Origin: Guillardia theta CCMP2712 | Taxonomy: Eukaryota; Cryptophyceae; Pyrenomonadales; Geminigeraceae | Assembly (NCBI RefSeq): GCF_000315625.1 | Contig: NW_005434661.1 | Location: 435,069 to 499,068, forward strand | DNA: 64,000 nucleotides | Reading direction: 5' to 3' | Shown: positions 12,801-24,700 of the stretch, piece by piece | Position numbering within the stretch: position 1 is the first letter of the stretch | Layout of the letters: each line of letters opens with the position of its first letter | The notes under the pieces: model-generated | Databases searched by the model: none | What the model was told of the DNA's origin: nothing | What the model saw: the letters and a program-made list of their open reading frames with translations, nothing else | Position numbers and translations under genes: made by a program

Positions 12801-14378
12801 GTTGAATCGATTTCTCAAGCAAAGAACATGGTCGCATACGAGTTGGAGCAAGTCTTTGAACGTTTGAGGATGACGGAAATGGTATGAAGTCACGGAGTCT
12901 TTGAAAACCTGTAACTTCTTGTTTTCCAGGAGAAGTCTGAATCAATGCATCAAATTCTCGATCTTCGCCTTCAGTTGTCGAATGCAAAAGAAAGGGAACG
13001 AGAGCAAGGGCTTGCCTTGAAGGAGTTGGAGCAGGCGGTGTTGATCGTCAAGGGAGAGAATGACAGTTTAGTGGGAGTACGTTGAGACTCGTTTGATGGT
13101 CTATCTGCTCACTCGAGTACAGGTGCAGGAGGAGTGTAAAAGGTTAAAGTCGGAGCTGGAAAGAACCAAGAGCTCTCTACAGAAAGAGGAAGAGTTGGCA
13201 CAATATCGTCAAGGACAACTGCTGGACCTGCAAGGTAAAGTCAAAGGGCTCGAAGTCTTCGGGCGTCATGGCGGCCATGACCGACTCAAGGTAAAGGATG
13301 TTGGAGGAGGCGAATGCTGACAGAGAGGCAGGGGGAGAGCGATGAAGACAACCTGCCGGTGAAGATCAGACACCTCGATCGCGTGAATGGCAGAGACAAG
13401 GCAGACATGTCTCGCAGAGAAAACTTCGCGTCTTGGAGCATGGGGTCTCGTCCGTCCCTAGAGGTCTCGGCAATTCCCTTCCTCAAGTGGCTTGACTGAC
13501 ATTCGAATGCGACGCAGGAGTCGGGTGATGCTGCTGCGATGAGGCAGAGGCTGCTGGGAAGACGCGGAGCTGTCGCCATCTTACGCATGCTTGCCCGCAC
13601 GTGGTCGAGGTACCTGGTGATCTCCTGCTTCAACGCTTGGAAGCAACTGGCGAGGGAGGAGGGAGAGGAGGAGGCCGACGAGGATCTCTCGGAGGAGGAA
13701 GACTCGCGGCAACTGGCCATCAAGAGGATCGAGAAGGAGCTGCTGAGTCTCAAGGCTGAGGGTCTCAACTCTGACCGTCGCAAGTTCAAACGGCCGCAGT
13801 CTGTCGACCCAGCGAGCGTGAAGGAGGCTGACCAGTGGAGCCTCAGCCGCCCCAAGTCGCAAGCGAAGATGCTGGCAAGCCTCGGACACAGTGCGAGCTC
13901 GGTAGATCAGCGTCGACAAGGAAAAGACGCGGGGGAGTCGCCCAAGAGCGCGCTGAAGCAGCAGTACCACAGCATGAATAGCTTGGCGGGTCGGTCGATG
14001 AGCAAGTCAGATTTGAGCAGGGCGAACAGCTTCGAGGCGAACAAGAGAAGCGACAGCTGGAGGGGGAGGGAGAGGAGCAAGTCCAGCATGTCGGAGGAGG
14101 TGGAGGAGCAGATCATCAGGCTGATCCGCCTCGGGCGAACCAACTCTCAGGTGCTCTCGCACTATGCCGTCGCTCCCTACGGAGTCTCGGAGGAGCAGGT
14201 GGAGACGATGCGGGAGAGTTTCATCCGCAACCCAACCGTCGGCTTCTCAGCCCTGCGAAGAGACGGCAGCGGGTCCAAGGGGAGGCGATCAGAGTCAGAA
14301 GACTCGGAGCACGAGGAAAGTCTGGAGATCAGGTATGGAGTAAGCAGCCGCTTGAGCCTAGCGGGTCCGGACGAGTGA
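9898..14378 (+). CDS. Serine/threonine protein kinase with long coiled-coil C-terminus
   Basis: A multi-exon kinase. Exons supported by phase: 10385-10495 (glycine loop GGVMGTVYKAQ, Lys in REVVVKLL), 10546-10644 (RFNREARIVASLQHPNI, alphaC Glu), 10698-10856 (hinge VMEAINGPDL, catalytic HRDLKPAN), 10909-11113 (DFG in KIIDFGLA, APE in MYFAPEQ), 11158-11195, 11251-11520 (subdomain XI LDQALQKRPQNR). Exons from 11664 to 13300 encode heptad-rich coiled coil. The last exon, 13518-14378, is Ser/Arg-rich with one IQ-like helix. Catalytic residues are intact, so it should be active. The N-terminus is a proposal: a Ser-rich exon at 9898-9960 spliced to about 10166-10322. One intron (12150-12201) begins GC, not GT. 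The joins between 13290 and 13518 are unresolved. The architecture suggests a kinase held on a cytoskeletal or scaffold partner; substrate unknown. Confidence 0.82.
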
Positions 14379-14493
14379 AGGAGGAGCGAGACCATCTCTG
14401 CTCACCATGTTGAAGTAGTACATGTACTTGAAGATCACCTTGTCTCCCCTCCTCCTCCCATTACTTCCTCCTATCAACCCTCTTCCTCCTCTC

Positions 14494-17400
14494 CTATCGC
14501 AGCCCCAGCCGTCGCATGGCGAGCGTTGCGAGTTCCTTCAGTTCAGGCTGACCAGACTCGAGCATGGCGTGCAGCCCGATGGAGGTGCCGTGCTGGAGAA
14601 GAACCGGGCGAACGCGAGGGAAGGAGGAGATGGAGATGATCAGGTTCGCAGCTTCGCGCTGAACGAGAGGACGAGGAGTCTGCAGGAGCCGCGCGATCTT
14701 GACCAGAACCTCCTCCTCAAGGGTCGCCGCCAAGTCGGAGCGACCAGAGATCAAGTTACGGAGGGCGAGGAGAGCGTCGCGTTGGATGTCTGGCTCCTGT
14801 CGCGACAGCAGAAGCTTCAGGGCTGCGAAACTCTCAGGCCCTGCCACCCTCCTCACACTCTGAGCGCTGCCACTCGACATGCTCAGCATGATCCTCGCGA
14901 TCAGCGTCATGACCTGACCGTCTGATCTATCGCCATTGCTCCTCGCATCCTCGCTCTCACTGTCCGGCTGATCTGCTTGCGTTGATGAGAGCTGCGGCTT
15001 CATGAGACGGTCGGTGAGGTCGCAGCAGAGGAGGTGCAGGTTATGGTCTGCTGCTTGATCTCGCAGCTTCCTCTCTCGCAAGAGCGACAGCAGGGACAAC
15101 AGCACGACCACCCTGAGCTCCTCCTCCCCCGCCAACCTCGATACGTGCAGCAAGATCCCACACTCGATCGCCTGCACCATGTTCGCCTGCAACGAGACCA
15201 AGTTGGTGATGACGATGAGCAGGCGAGACTTGACGGGGAGAGCCGTTGCTTCCTTGAGCCTCGCGATCAGCTGAGGCAGCAGGCTTGACCGCGCGAGCTC
15301 CGACTGGCAGGTGGTGTAGGAGGAGAGAGAAACAAGGAGGTCGAGCCAGAAGACGAAGAGCTGCTCGTCGCTACGAGAGAACGTCTCCAGCTCCAGCTCC
15401 GTCAAGTCTGCCGCGTGCTTGCGCAGGTTGAAGTTCTCGTCTCGACACAATTTGGCGAGAGCCACGGAGGCTGTTTGAATGAGCGTGCGAGACGATGCTT
15501 GGCTTTTGATCAAAGTGATGAGCAGCTGCGGGAAGCGACAAGTTTCAAGGATCTCAACGCTAGTCGGGTCGGGGATGATGGACACGATTGCTGTCAGGAG
15601 TCTCTCCTTCAACAAAGACGCGTCGCCTGCCTGGTTGAACTTGTCAATCAACTTAGTCAAGACTTGATGCTTGAGCAAGAACTCTTTGGGGAGGCGGAAG
15701 CGAGAGAGGGTGATGATGGCTTCGACGGCATAGAGGTATGCTTCTTCTGTGACATCTCCTTCTAACATGTCCGTCATGCTTGCCAGCACGATCTTGTCTG
15801 TCACAACGCGCGGGTCAGCCTTGAGCTTGAAGAAAGTTGCGTTTGACTTGTAGGTCAAAGAGGAGCTGAGAAGAATGTCGCAGACGAGGATGCGTTCGAA
15901 CGCTTTGAACACGCCTCGCACACGGAAGCCCTTCTTCTCTTGGTCGTACTTGACCTCCTCCTCGCTGAACTCCAGCAATCGCCCCGACGAATCTTGATAT
16001 CCCCGCAGCTCCTGCGGCAGCTCCCAAGAAGCGACCTCTCGCTGCCTGCTCCAGTAGAAGCTCAACCTGTCGCTCGCGCAGAGTCTGGCGAGGGCGTAGG
16101 AGGCGCAGCATCTGGTGGGGAAGTCGGTGGAGGAGAGGCAGGCGACGAGGAGGCTGAGGACTTTTGACCTCAACAGCCTCAGTCGCGTGTCGTCCTCCAG
16201 GCAGACGGCAGCTGCGAGGAGGGCAGCGAGAGACTGTCGAGCCGCCATCTTGACTGACTGGACATTCTCACGCGAGCCCAGCATGTGTTCCAGTGACGCT
16301 GTGACGCCCTCCAACAGCCCCTCGTCCCCCGCCAGCATCTCCTTCAGCTCCTTCTTGAACTCCCTTGCAGGTAGCAGACAGAGGAGCAAAGTCGTTCCCA
16401 GCTCACGCATCCTCCAGCTGCCGTGCTGCAGCAGCTGGAGACAAACCTGCTGGGCTCCATTCTCGAGAGCCAGGGACAAGCAGCTCCTGCAGGCGTCGGC
16501 GTGCGAACAGCGAGGGAGGCACTGGCGGAGGACGACAATCTCACCTTGGAACTTAGCCTGGAAGTGATGCTCGCTCTCAGACAACACCTGACATCGCTTG
16601 CACTCCAGCAGTCCAACCAGCCCATCCACGCTCCTCTTGACATGCTCCTCTCCCTCCTCCTCCTCGCCCTCCTCCTCTCTTCCTCCTCTGACTGCCAGGG
16701 ACTTGAGCGAGGCCAGCACAGCCTCCACAGCTCCGCACTCAAGGGCTTGCAACCTCAGCCCGACGTGTCCCCTCGCACAGGAAGCCAACGCCCTCATCGC
16801 CGGAATGGCACAGGAGCGATGAGAAGCAGCCGCGTCCTTGAGGGCGGAGATGAGACCATGCTCGAGCACAAACTGCCTGCACTGCTCCAGGTCACTGAGC
16901 TTGAGCAAGACGTTGGCAGCGACGAGGATGAAAGTTTCCGAGGCAGCGAGCAGAAGCCTCTTGGCCCCCACCAGCAGACCAGCATCGACGAGAAGCTTCT
17001 TGTAACCCTCCTTGTGCCTGCTCCTGTTGCCGATGCTTGCGGCGACAGCAGCACAGAGCTCGCTTGCGACGGAGATATCAGGTTCAGCAAGCAAGGCTTG
17101 AACCAACTCCCTCGCCAAGGTCAGAGACTTGCTCGAGCCTTCGCTCTCAAACGGAACATGTCGCAGGTACTTGGCCATCACCTTGGCTGCTGATCGTTTG
17201 GCTGCACTTGAAACGGGCTGGCTCAAGGGCAGCAGGAGAGCTTGAGGGCGATGGTGCTCGTAAAACGCCAGCGACATGTCGCGATGCTCCATGAGGCGCT
17301 GCAGGCAGACGCTGACGGACTGCGAGACTCGCTCCTCCCCCCCCTCATACCTCTCATACAACCTCTCCATGGTCCCGCACACCAGCATTGCTTTTCTGCT

Positions 17401-20400
17401 GCTCTCGTCTTGTGCGAAGGCAGCGATGACGTGGCAAGCACTGACGACAACAGCTGCATTCGCCATCTCAAGCAAGTTGTTGCAGATCACGAGAATGCCC
17501 TGAGCTTTGAGTAGCGCGAAGTTGCTTGTTTCTGCTATCAGCTCCTCGACGCACTGGAGAGACGAGAGAACCAAGCTCTCGCTCGAGCTCAACAGGCTCT
17601 CGCTGACCACCACAGCTGACAGCTGGCACACGATGAACGACCAGGACTTGTCGCGGGCGACGAGGCGAAGGAACTTACAGCACTCTGTCTTAATCCTCTC
17701 TGACTCAGTTCGATGCAGCAGGGAGCTCACCAGGTGCAGGCCATCCTGACCCCCAGCAGGCTTGACCAGCTTCACACAATCGGCGAAGCTGTCAGGGAGG
17801 CGGAGCACCTGGTTGAGAGCCTTCAAGGCCTCCAAGTTGTCAAACTCCAAACGAGAGCTCAGCATCTCGAGCAGCCGCAGCACGAGGTCGGAAGAGACCA
17901 GCCGCCAGCTGAGGTCGTGTCCCAGTAGCACCTCCAGCACTCGAGCAGCAACGCGGCGACACTCGTAGCGACAGGCAGACATGCGAAGGAGCAGAAGGTC
18001 GCGGAGGTTCAGACCTCTCAGCTGGGACCTGACGTTCTCGAACTTGGCCAAGCACACGATGCTCTTGAGGGCTGCCTTGACCGTCTTGCCGCTGTCAGCT
18101 CGGAGGTACTGCTTGACCCTCGGCAGGAGAAGAAGAAATTTCTTGTCGTCAAGAAGCGACGCCAGCAAGCACATGTTGACGAAGATGTAAGGCCGGAGCT
18201 GCTCGAATCGTTTCTGCCCATCATTGTCCTTCAACCGGTTGAATGAATCGTCAAGAAATTGTTGAGTGCATGGAATACCTCGCTGAAGGATTTCTTCAAA
18301 GACCTTGAGGCTGGTCTTGGAGATGTTCAAGTCAGAGGTTTCAGACAGGTCAAGGACTTGCGTCATCGTTTCTTGTGTAGCGATCTCTTCAACTATGACG
18401 TTCCCCTTCTCTTCGTTTCGACGAGCAAGCACAAGCATTGTTCTCATCATCTTCAGCGCCTCTGACGAGCGGTGAACCTTCCCGTCCCTTTCGAGCATCA
18501 TCTCCATTCCGCCATGTTCGACGAAGAGGTGGGCGTCAGCTGGGCTCTGAATGAAAGACGCTATGGCAGGCAGTAGCTGCCTCGTGAGCAGCAGCGACGA
18601 GCTGGACCTGAAGGTGAGGAAGAGGGCGAGCAAGAGGCGAACCCTCTCCTCTTGCAGCGAGAGATGCAAAGAAAGGAGAGGCAAAAGTTCAACGATCCCC
18701 AGCATGAGACCCAGCAGTTGAGACTTGTCAAGAAGATGAATCAACCTGGGTATCAGACCAAGATCCACCAGCCGCTGCCTCATCTCTTCCTTGTCTTTTC
18801 CTCTCGCAATGTCTGCAAGACACTTGACGACATGCTGAACGTTCATCATGTCACGGTCTTTCAAGGCATCCATCAGAACCTCAAACAAGTTTTGTCCGAA
18901 CAAGAATGTTTGCATGTCAGAAATCTCGCACATCTTTGAGATGATGTCAGTGTACCTCCCTGTCATGTCAGGCGCCCTGTCTGAGCGTCTGAGGTACTGC
19001 AGCAATCTTTGCAGCATGCTTCGGATACAAGGCCTTGTGAACATCACAAGAATCTTGTCGAGCTTGTTCTCCCCAAGCAGTTCAGTAGTGACAAGACTCT
19101 GAAACATCTTCGCAGACACACCGTCTCGTTCTACGCCCCTGCACACGTTGAGACAGATCTCGTCCAAGACCGCAGGGTAACACATCTTCAACCTCATTGA
19201 CGGTTCAGCTCTGCAAACTAACAAGATTGAATTTTCAAGCAGCTGCATCTCTACGTTGATGTTGCCATCGAACGCGTAAGAGAAGCGACGGACAACTTCG
19301 TCGGTGAGCAGTTCTTGCGTCTTCTTTGCGGATATGGCGGCAAGAAACAAGCTCAAGCAGCCTCGTAACGTCTCCGAGTAGAGCGACAGCATCGCTTGTG
19401 AGCTGACAAGACCTTGCAAGAGCTGAACGTCTTCAGAGGACATGTTGGTGCGTTGCCGGTGAAGGTCAAAGGCATGGAGGTACGCGATGACGGTCAGCAG
19501 CCTTGCGATCCTAAGCTCGAAGCGACAAGGGATGGAGCTGAGAGATGAGACGAGGAGCTTACACAAGTCCCGCTGCAGCTCGTATGAGACGAGCTCACGA
19601 AAGGGAAAGCTCTCACAGCAGGACTCTGACGTCAGCTCTCTCGGTGTCATCGGAAATCGTTTGCGCTCCGGCAGGTGATGCTGAAAGGCGCCAATGAACA
19701 AGTTGAGGCAGAGGTCCAACACTCCTCCATCGCCCACGTCCTCACCCCCGCGCATCAGCGAGCTGCGAATGCTCTCTTTCACGTGCGGCACCAGCACCTT
19801 GAGCTCTTCGACGTCGAAGCATCTGAGGCCAGCTGCTGCTGAGCTCTTGTAGGTCGCATGCAGGAGCGTCAGGGCGGCAGGAGCGTGCGAGGAGAGGGGA
19901 GAGGAGAGGAGATTGAGACACAAGTCCACCCCTCCGCTCTCCCGCATGACTCGGGCCGCAAAGACGTTGGAGGAGATGAGGCGAGCCAGCAAGTCTCTCA
20001 TGCATGAAAGTTCCTCCCCGCCGTCACCCGCGCGTCTGCTTCCTCCAACAACTGAGCGCAAGAGCTTGAGGGAGCGATCGAGATGAGCCTCGTCCACCAG
20101 CTCCTCCGTCCTGCCCTCCAGCATCTGATCCAGCAGCCGACTCAACAAGCTCGCTTCCTTCCAGCTCCTCTCCTTCACGCGTCGCTCGAGTGACCTCTTG
20201 GCAGCAGCTATCAGCTCGCGGTTGATGTGCGAGGGGTTGGCCTGCAAGAAGCACAGCAGCAACTCCATCCTCGTGGGGTCTTCTCCCCTCGTCGTCTCAA
20301 GGAAGAAGTGAAGCTCCTCTGACCCTCGCACTGCCTTCGCCAAGCTGCTTCCCTTGGCCATGGCTGGCAGGGGTGAAGGATCATCCCCAGACTGCGATTG

Positions 20401-21614
20401 AGAATCGAGCGGGGGGAACCGACTTCCAAAAGCCTCGTGGGCTTCAGCAGCGGCAGCAGAGAGGAGAGGCGAGACGAGAGCTGCAGACATCAGGTCCCTC
20501 AAGCTCATCGCGACCACCAGCTCGTGTCCAGCTACTCGCACCTTGTCGATCGGAAACAAGAGGATCACGGCGAGGGTGCTTGCGAACAAGGAAGGATCCT
20601 TCGCCAGCTGACCCTCCATCAGTTGCTTGACAGCAGTCTGACCTTGACAGAAGGGAAGCAGCGACTCTGAGAGACAAGTCAGGAGCAGAGAGGCAAGGAG
20701 GAGCTCTCACTGAAAAGCTCGAGGGCCGTGAGGATGAACTCTTGTGTCAGGTTCTCTCTGACCTGAGCCATCACCGCTAGCAAGAAACTCTCTCGCTCCA
20801 TGACCGCTAGCACAGAGCTTGTCTCCACGCTATGCAGCTTGTTGGCGCTCAACCTGGTGATCTGATGAATGATTCTTAGCGCTGCGAGCTTGACCGGCTG
20901 GTCCTTGCTTAGCTGAAACAAGCTCACGAACCTCTCCAACAGCTCCCAGGCTTCGATCACGGCGAGAGCGCTGCCAGGAGGGGAGGCGAAGACAAACTTG
21001 TGGATGAGAAGCGCGGAGATGCGCTGAAGGTCTCGCGAGCGAGAAGCGAGTCGGTCGATGAGGGAAGGCAGGAGGTTGTCAAGGTGAGGCCTGGCGAGAT
21101 GATCCTCAAGAAGGAAGAGAAATCGAAAGAAAGACAATTGCTCGTTCACTTGCGGTGATTGTGAAAGTTGCTGCTCCATGACAGACACAACCTGCTGCTC
21201 TACCAGGTACTGCTGCACTCTCTCATTCTTATACACTAACACATGCATGAGCCTCATGGCAGCGAGGTGTCGACAAGGTTCACACAGCGCCTCTCGCATC
21301 ACAGACAAAAAGTTGTCATGCATGGCGATCATCTCTTGCCTCTCCTTGTCTTGTATGCTTGCTTCCCAACTGCCACCTGTCCAAGGTTGCAAGTCATCGG
21401 CCCTGAGACAGAGCCCTCGCAGATCTGACAGCCGTCGATCGATGTCCTCGGCGTCTTTCAAGTCTCTCATCAAGCTTCTGATCGCGCTAGCTCCATCAGT
21501 CACTTCATCTGTCGCTGTCTCTCCTCCTCCTCCTCCTCCTCCTCCGTCGTCGTCGTGCTCCTTCTCCTCTCCGTCTCTCTCGTCCATCCTCTCCGCCTCC
21601 TCCGCCTCCTCCAT
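14494..21614 (-). CDS. Giant ARM/HEAT-repeat protein (about 2,350 residues), one intron
   Basis: Two exons: 21614-20711 and 20666-14494, split by a 44-nt intron. The join (phase 1) reads ...ELF-KSLLPFCQGQTAV. Start ATG 21614 is the first in the frame and begins an acidic and poly-Gly stretch. Nearly the whole protein consists of 40-45-residue helical repeats rich in Leu/Ala, typical of armadillo or HEAT solenoids (e.g. LIHLLDKSQLLGLMLGIVEL, DALLALRNLISGRSDLA). Near residue 1,780 (about 16060) the repeats are interrupted by FYWSRQREVASWELPQELRG, which resembles the core of a WW domain. The 6.1-kb uninterrupted exon is striking beside intron-rich neighbours. It ends 115 bp from the convergent kinase gene. 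Presumably a cytosolic scaffold. No specific orthologue was recognised. Confidence 0.78.
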
Positions 21615-21796
21615 CCCCTCCCCTGCCCCTCCCTCCCCTGCCCCTCTCTCCAATCGAGCGGCCCTAAATGAAACCTACGGAAATTCCGACACTGAGAGAA
21701 ATGGGGCATGGGAGGTCAGACTGCTGCTGATCCTCTCGCTCAAGTGCTTTCAGGTGTATCGTTTTACTGCACATGTTACCATCTTATGTTTCTACT

Positions 21797-24700
21797 TCAT
21801 CTGCGAGGCAGGAGCAGCTTGTGAGCGAGCGAGTGGAACTTGGAGGCCTGCATGCTGATGTACTGATGCGTCGCTCCCTGCAGCTCTTCTATCTTCCCTC
21901 GGTTCGTCTGGTCCAGCGGAACGTCAAACGCATCCCCCTCGGGCGAGAAGCGGTAGTAACTTCCCTCCGCCATCGCGTCTTCCAGACAGTCAGCGATTCT
22001 CGACACGCTGCTGGCGCTGTAGATTACTGTATTCAAGACCCCCTGCCGTAGCTTGAGATCGCTCCTCCTCTCTCCTCCTCAGCCTCACCTGCCATCCAAC
22101 TCCTGCTCCAGGAAGCGCCCGGACAGGAGGGGAACCTGTAGCAAGCGATACCACACACTCGATGGGTGTGTTGGGGAACAGACACTTGGCTTCGTGTATC
22201 CCAATGGCCGCAGGGTTGTTGGCAACGCATCCTCCTGCGGTCGAGTCAGCAGCTCCCAGCAGAGCAGCAGCTTACCGTCCAGGTGCCTTCCCAGCTCGTG
22301 CTGGACATCGTCGAAGTAGCTGGGTGCCGCAGAGGTCGCTCGCAGTGCGGTAACGAGAGAAGCGTCGCACGTTCCCGGGTAGCGCGAGCAGGCGTCAAGA
22401 GGATACGCGTAGTTGCGCCAGATGAAGGGCTGGGAGACGTCAGGGGAGGCGGCAGACGCGTGAGGTACCTGAGCTGGGACAACAGAGGCGAGGGTGGAGG
22501 TCATGAAGCAGAAGGGTCTGGCTGGAGTGTCGAGGAGCGAGCCGTTGCCGTACTGCTCGCGAAACAAGTCCTCGAGCAATCTCGCATCGTACTGCCCCCA
22601 CTTCATTCCGACGCCTCCAACCTCCTCCCCTCCTAACCTTGGAGCCCGTGTACGTGAGCTGCTGAGCCGTGGTGAACCAACCCTTCCGGAAGATGCTCGA
22701 GCTAATGCGGAAGAACTGCGAAGAGTCAGGCAGAGGAGAAGCTGAGAAGACCTGCCGGGACCTGCTCTTCGATCTCTTCCAGCGTTCGCCCTATGGTGAG
22801 GGCCATGGCTAGCAGCCCCCCAGCGCTCGTCCCACAGATCACGTCGAAGATCTCATGAATTCTTCTCCCCGAGTCTGCTTCTACTTTCCTGAGCAGCTCC
22901 ACCAGCACCAGCCCTCGGATTCCTCCTCCGTCCATGGCCAACACTCTCACTCCCCTTCCAGACAGAGTCCTCGCTGAACTGTCGCCGAGCAGCCGCTGGA
23001 TCCTCAGGATGTCGCCCCTCGTCCTCGCCCACTCCTCTTCCTCCTTCCTCCGAGCTTCAGTCGGCTTAGAAGCCTGCTCCTCGGAGTTCGCTTCATCTTC
23101 CCTCTTCCGCTTGCTGCCTTCATCCCGCAGCTGCAAGCCTCGTCACTTCAGTGTTGCAACTTCCTGGCCTCACCAGCTTGTGCAGCAGCGGAAGCGCGCG
23201 GAAGACAAGCTTGCGACGACACTCCACCGGGACATGGAGGGAGCACAGGACAGGAGCCTGCGAACCTGAGGCGGCTTGCTTCTTCTTCAACTCCACGTAC
23301 GCTTGCAGGCGTGACGCCTCCTCTTTGGGGATGCAGATGACGGGGATGGTGACGTCACCGAAATCGCGAGGTAGATGCTGCAGCACGGGATACTGTGCTG
23401 CTCCTCCTAGAAGTGTGAGGATGACTGCCAACAGCTCGTGAGGACGAAGGGAGGAGCTTGAGCTGACTCACCTGCGCTGGCTCCCGACTGCTGGCACATG
23501 CGGATAGAAGCGACGGCTGCCTCACGCGAGGGCTGGGGGAAGAATCAGAAGCGGCCATGACTACTTCTCCTCTCACCTGCTGCCCCGTTAAGAGCGCGAC
23601 GTCGCCCTGGTCACAAACAAAGTTGCTCCCCTTCTCGAGGAGGGAGGACGCGATCATCGCCAGCTTTCCTCTGAATTCTCTTTTCCAACGACCAGCGGCC
23701 ACAACTCCCCACACTGAGAAAGATTCCAGCTCAGCAAGATCCGCAGCATCCAAGTGCGAGGTCGTGACAGGTCCTGATCCTTGTCCTCCTCTGTCGCTAC
23801 TTGTCGCTTCTTCTCCTTCCCTTGTCGCCTCCTCTTGCACCTCCACGTGCAACTTAGTAAGGACTACATCTGTCTGCGCCAGATTCTTGATGATGATGAG
23901 CGCGTTGATGTGAGGCGAGGAATGAGAAAAGCTCAAAGTCGAAGAGGAGGAGGAAGAGGAAGCAGCAGAGGCGGCGGCGGCAACGGTATCGGTGGCGGAG
24001 GAGAAGGAAGCATCCTCTAGCGCCAAGGAGGTATGGTCGCTCTCTACAAGCGCAGAGATCACAGGGTCGAGGATCTGCAGACGAAGTAGTTCTATCCTCA
24101 TCTCATGGGATACGCAGAGGCTGCACACGGCAGGGTCAGAGCCTCCCCTGGGGCCTCTCCGACAGACCTGGCGATACCCAGAAGGGCGTCTGACCGCAGC
24201 TCTCTGTCGTCCTCCTCCTCCTGCCTTGCACGAGCCCGACGCTCATGCTGATACTTCTGCAGAGATGAAATGAGCAGCAGGAAGAAATGAAACAATGAGA
24301 TGGGCCAACAGCACACGAAGATGGTGAAAAGAAGAGACATTGGAGGACACAACAGACATGAGGCAAGAGAGATGAAGATTGGAAGAAATGAACAAGAATC
24401 GAGGGGAGGAGGAAGTCAACAACAACAGAAGTTGCAGAAGAACAAGAAGCTGAGAGCATCGATGGAGGCGAAGGGACGAGAAGATGCGAACATGAGACGG
24501 CGGAATGACAGCATCAGCAAGAATGTTGAGTGCTGGAGAGGCGACGATCTTGGCTGCCATGTCGGCATTCTTGGAGAGGCTGGAGATACGAAGGATGAGA
24601 GCTCGCTGAACTTCCTTGCGAACGGTCTGGCACAAAGAGAATCAAAGGCAGGATAGGCAGCGAAGCATCACCTTGATGAAATACAAGTCAAGAATCTCTC

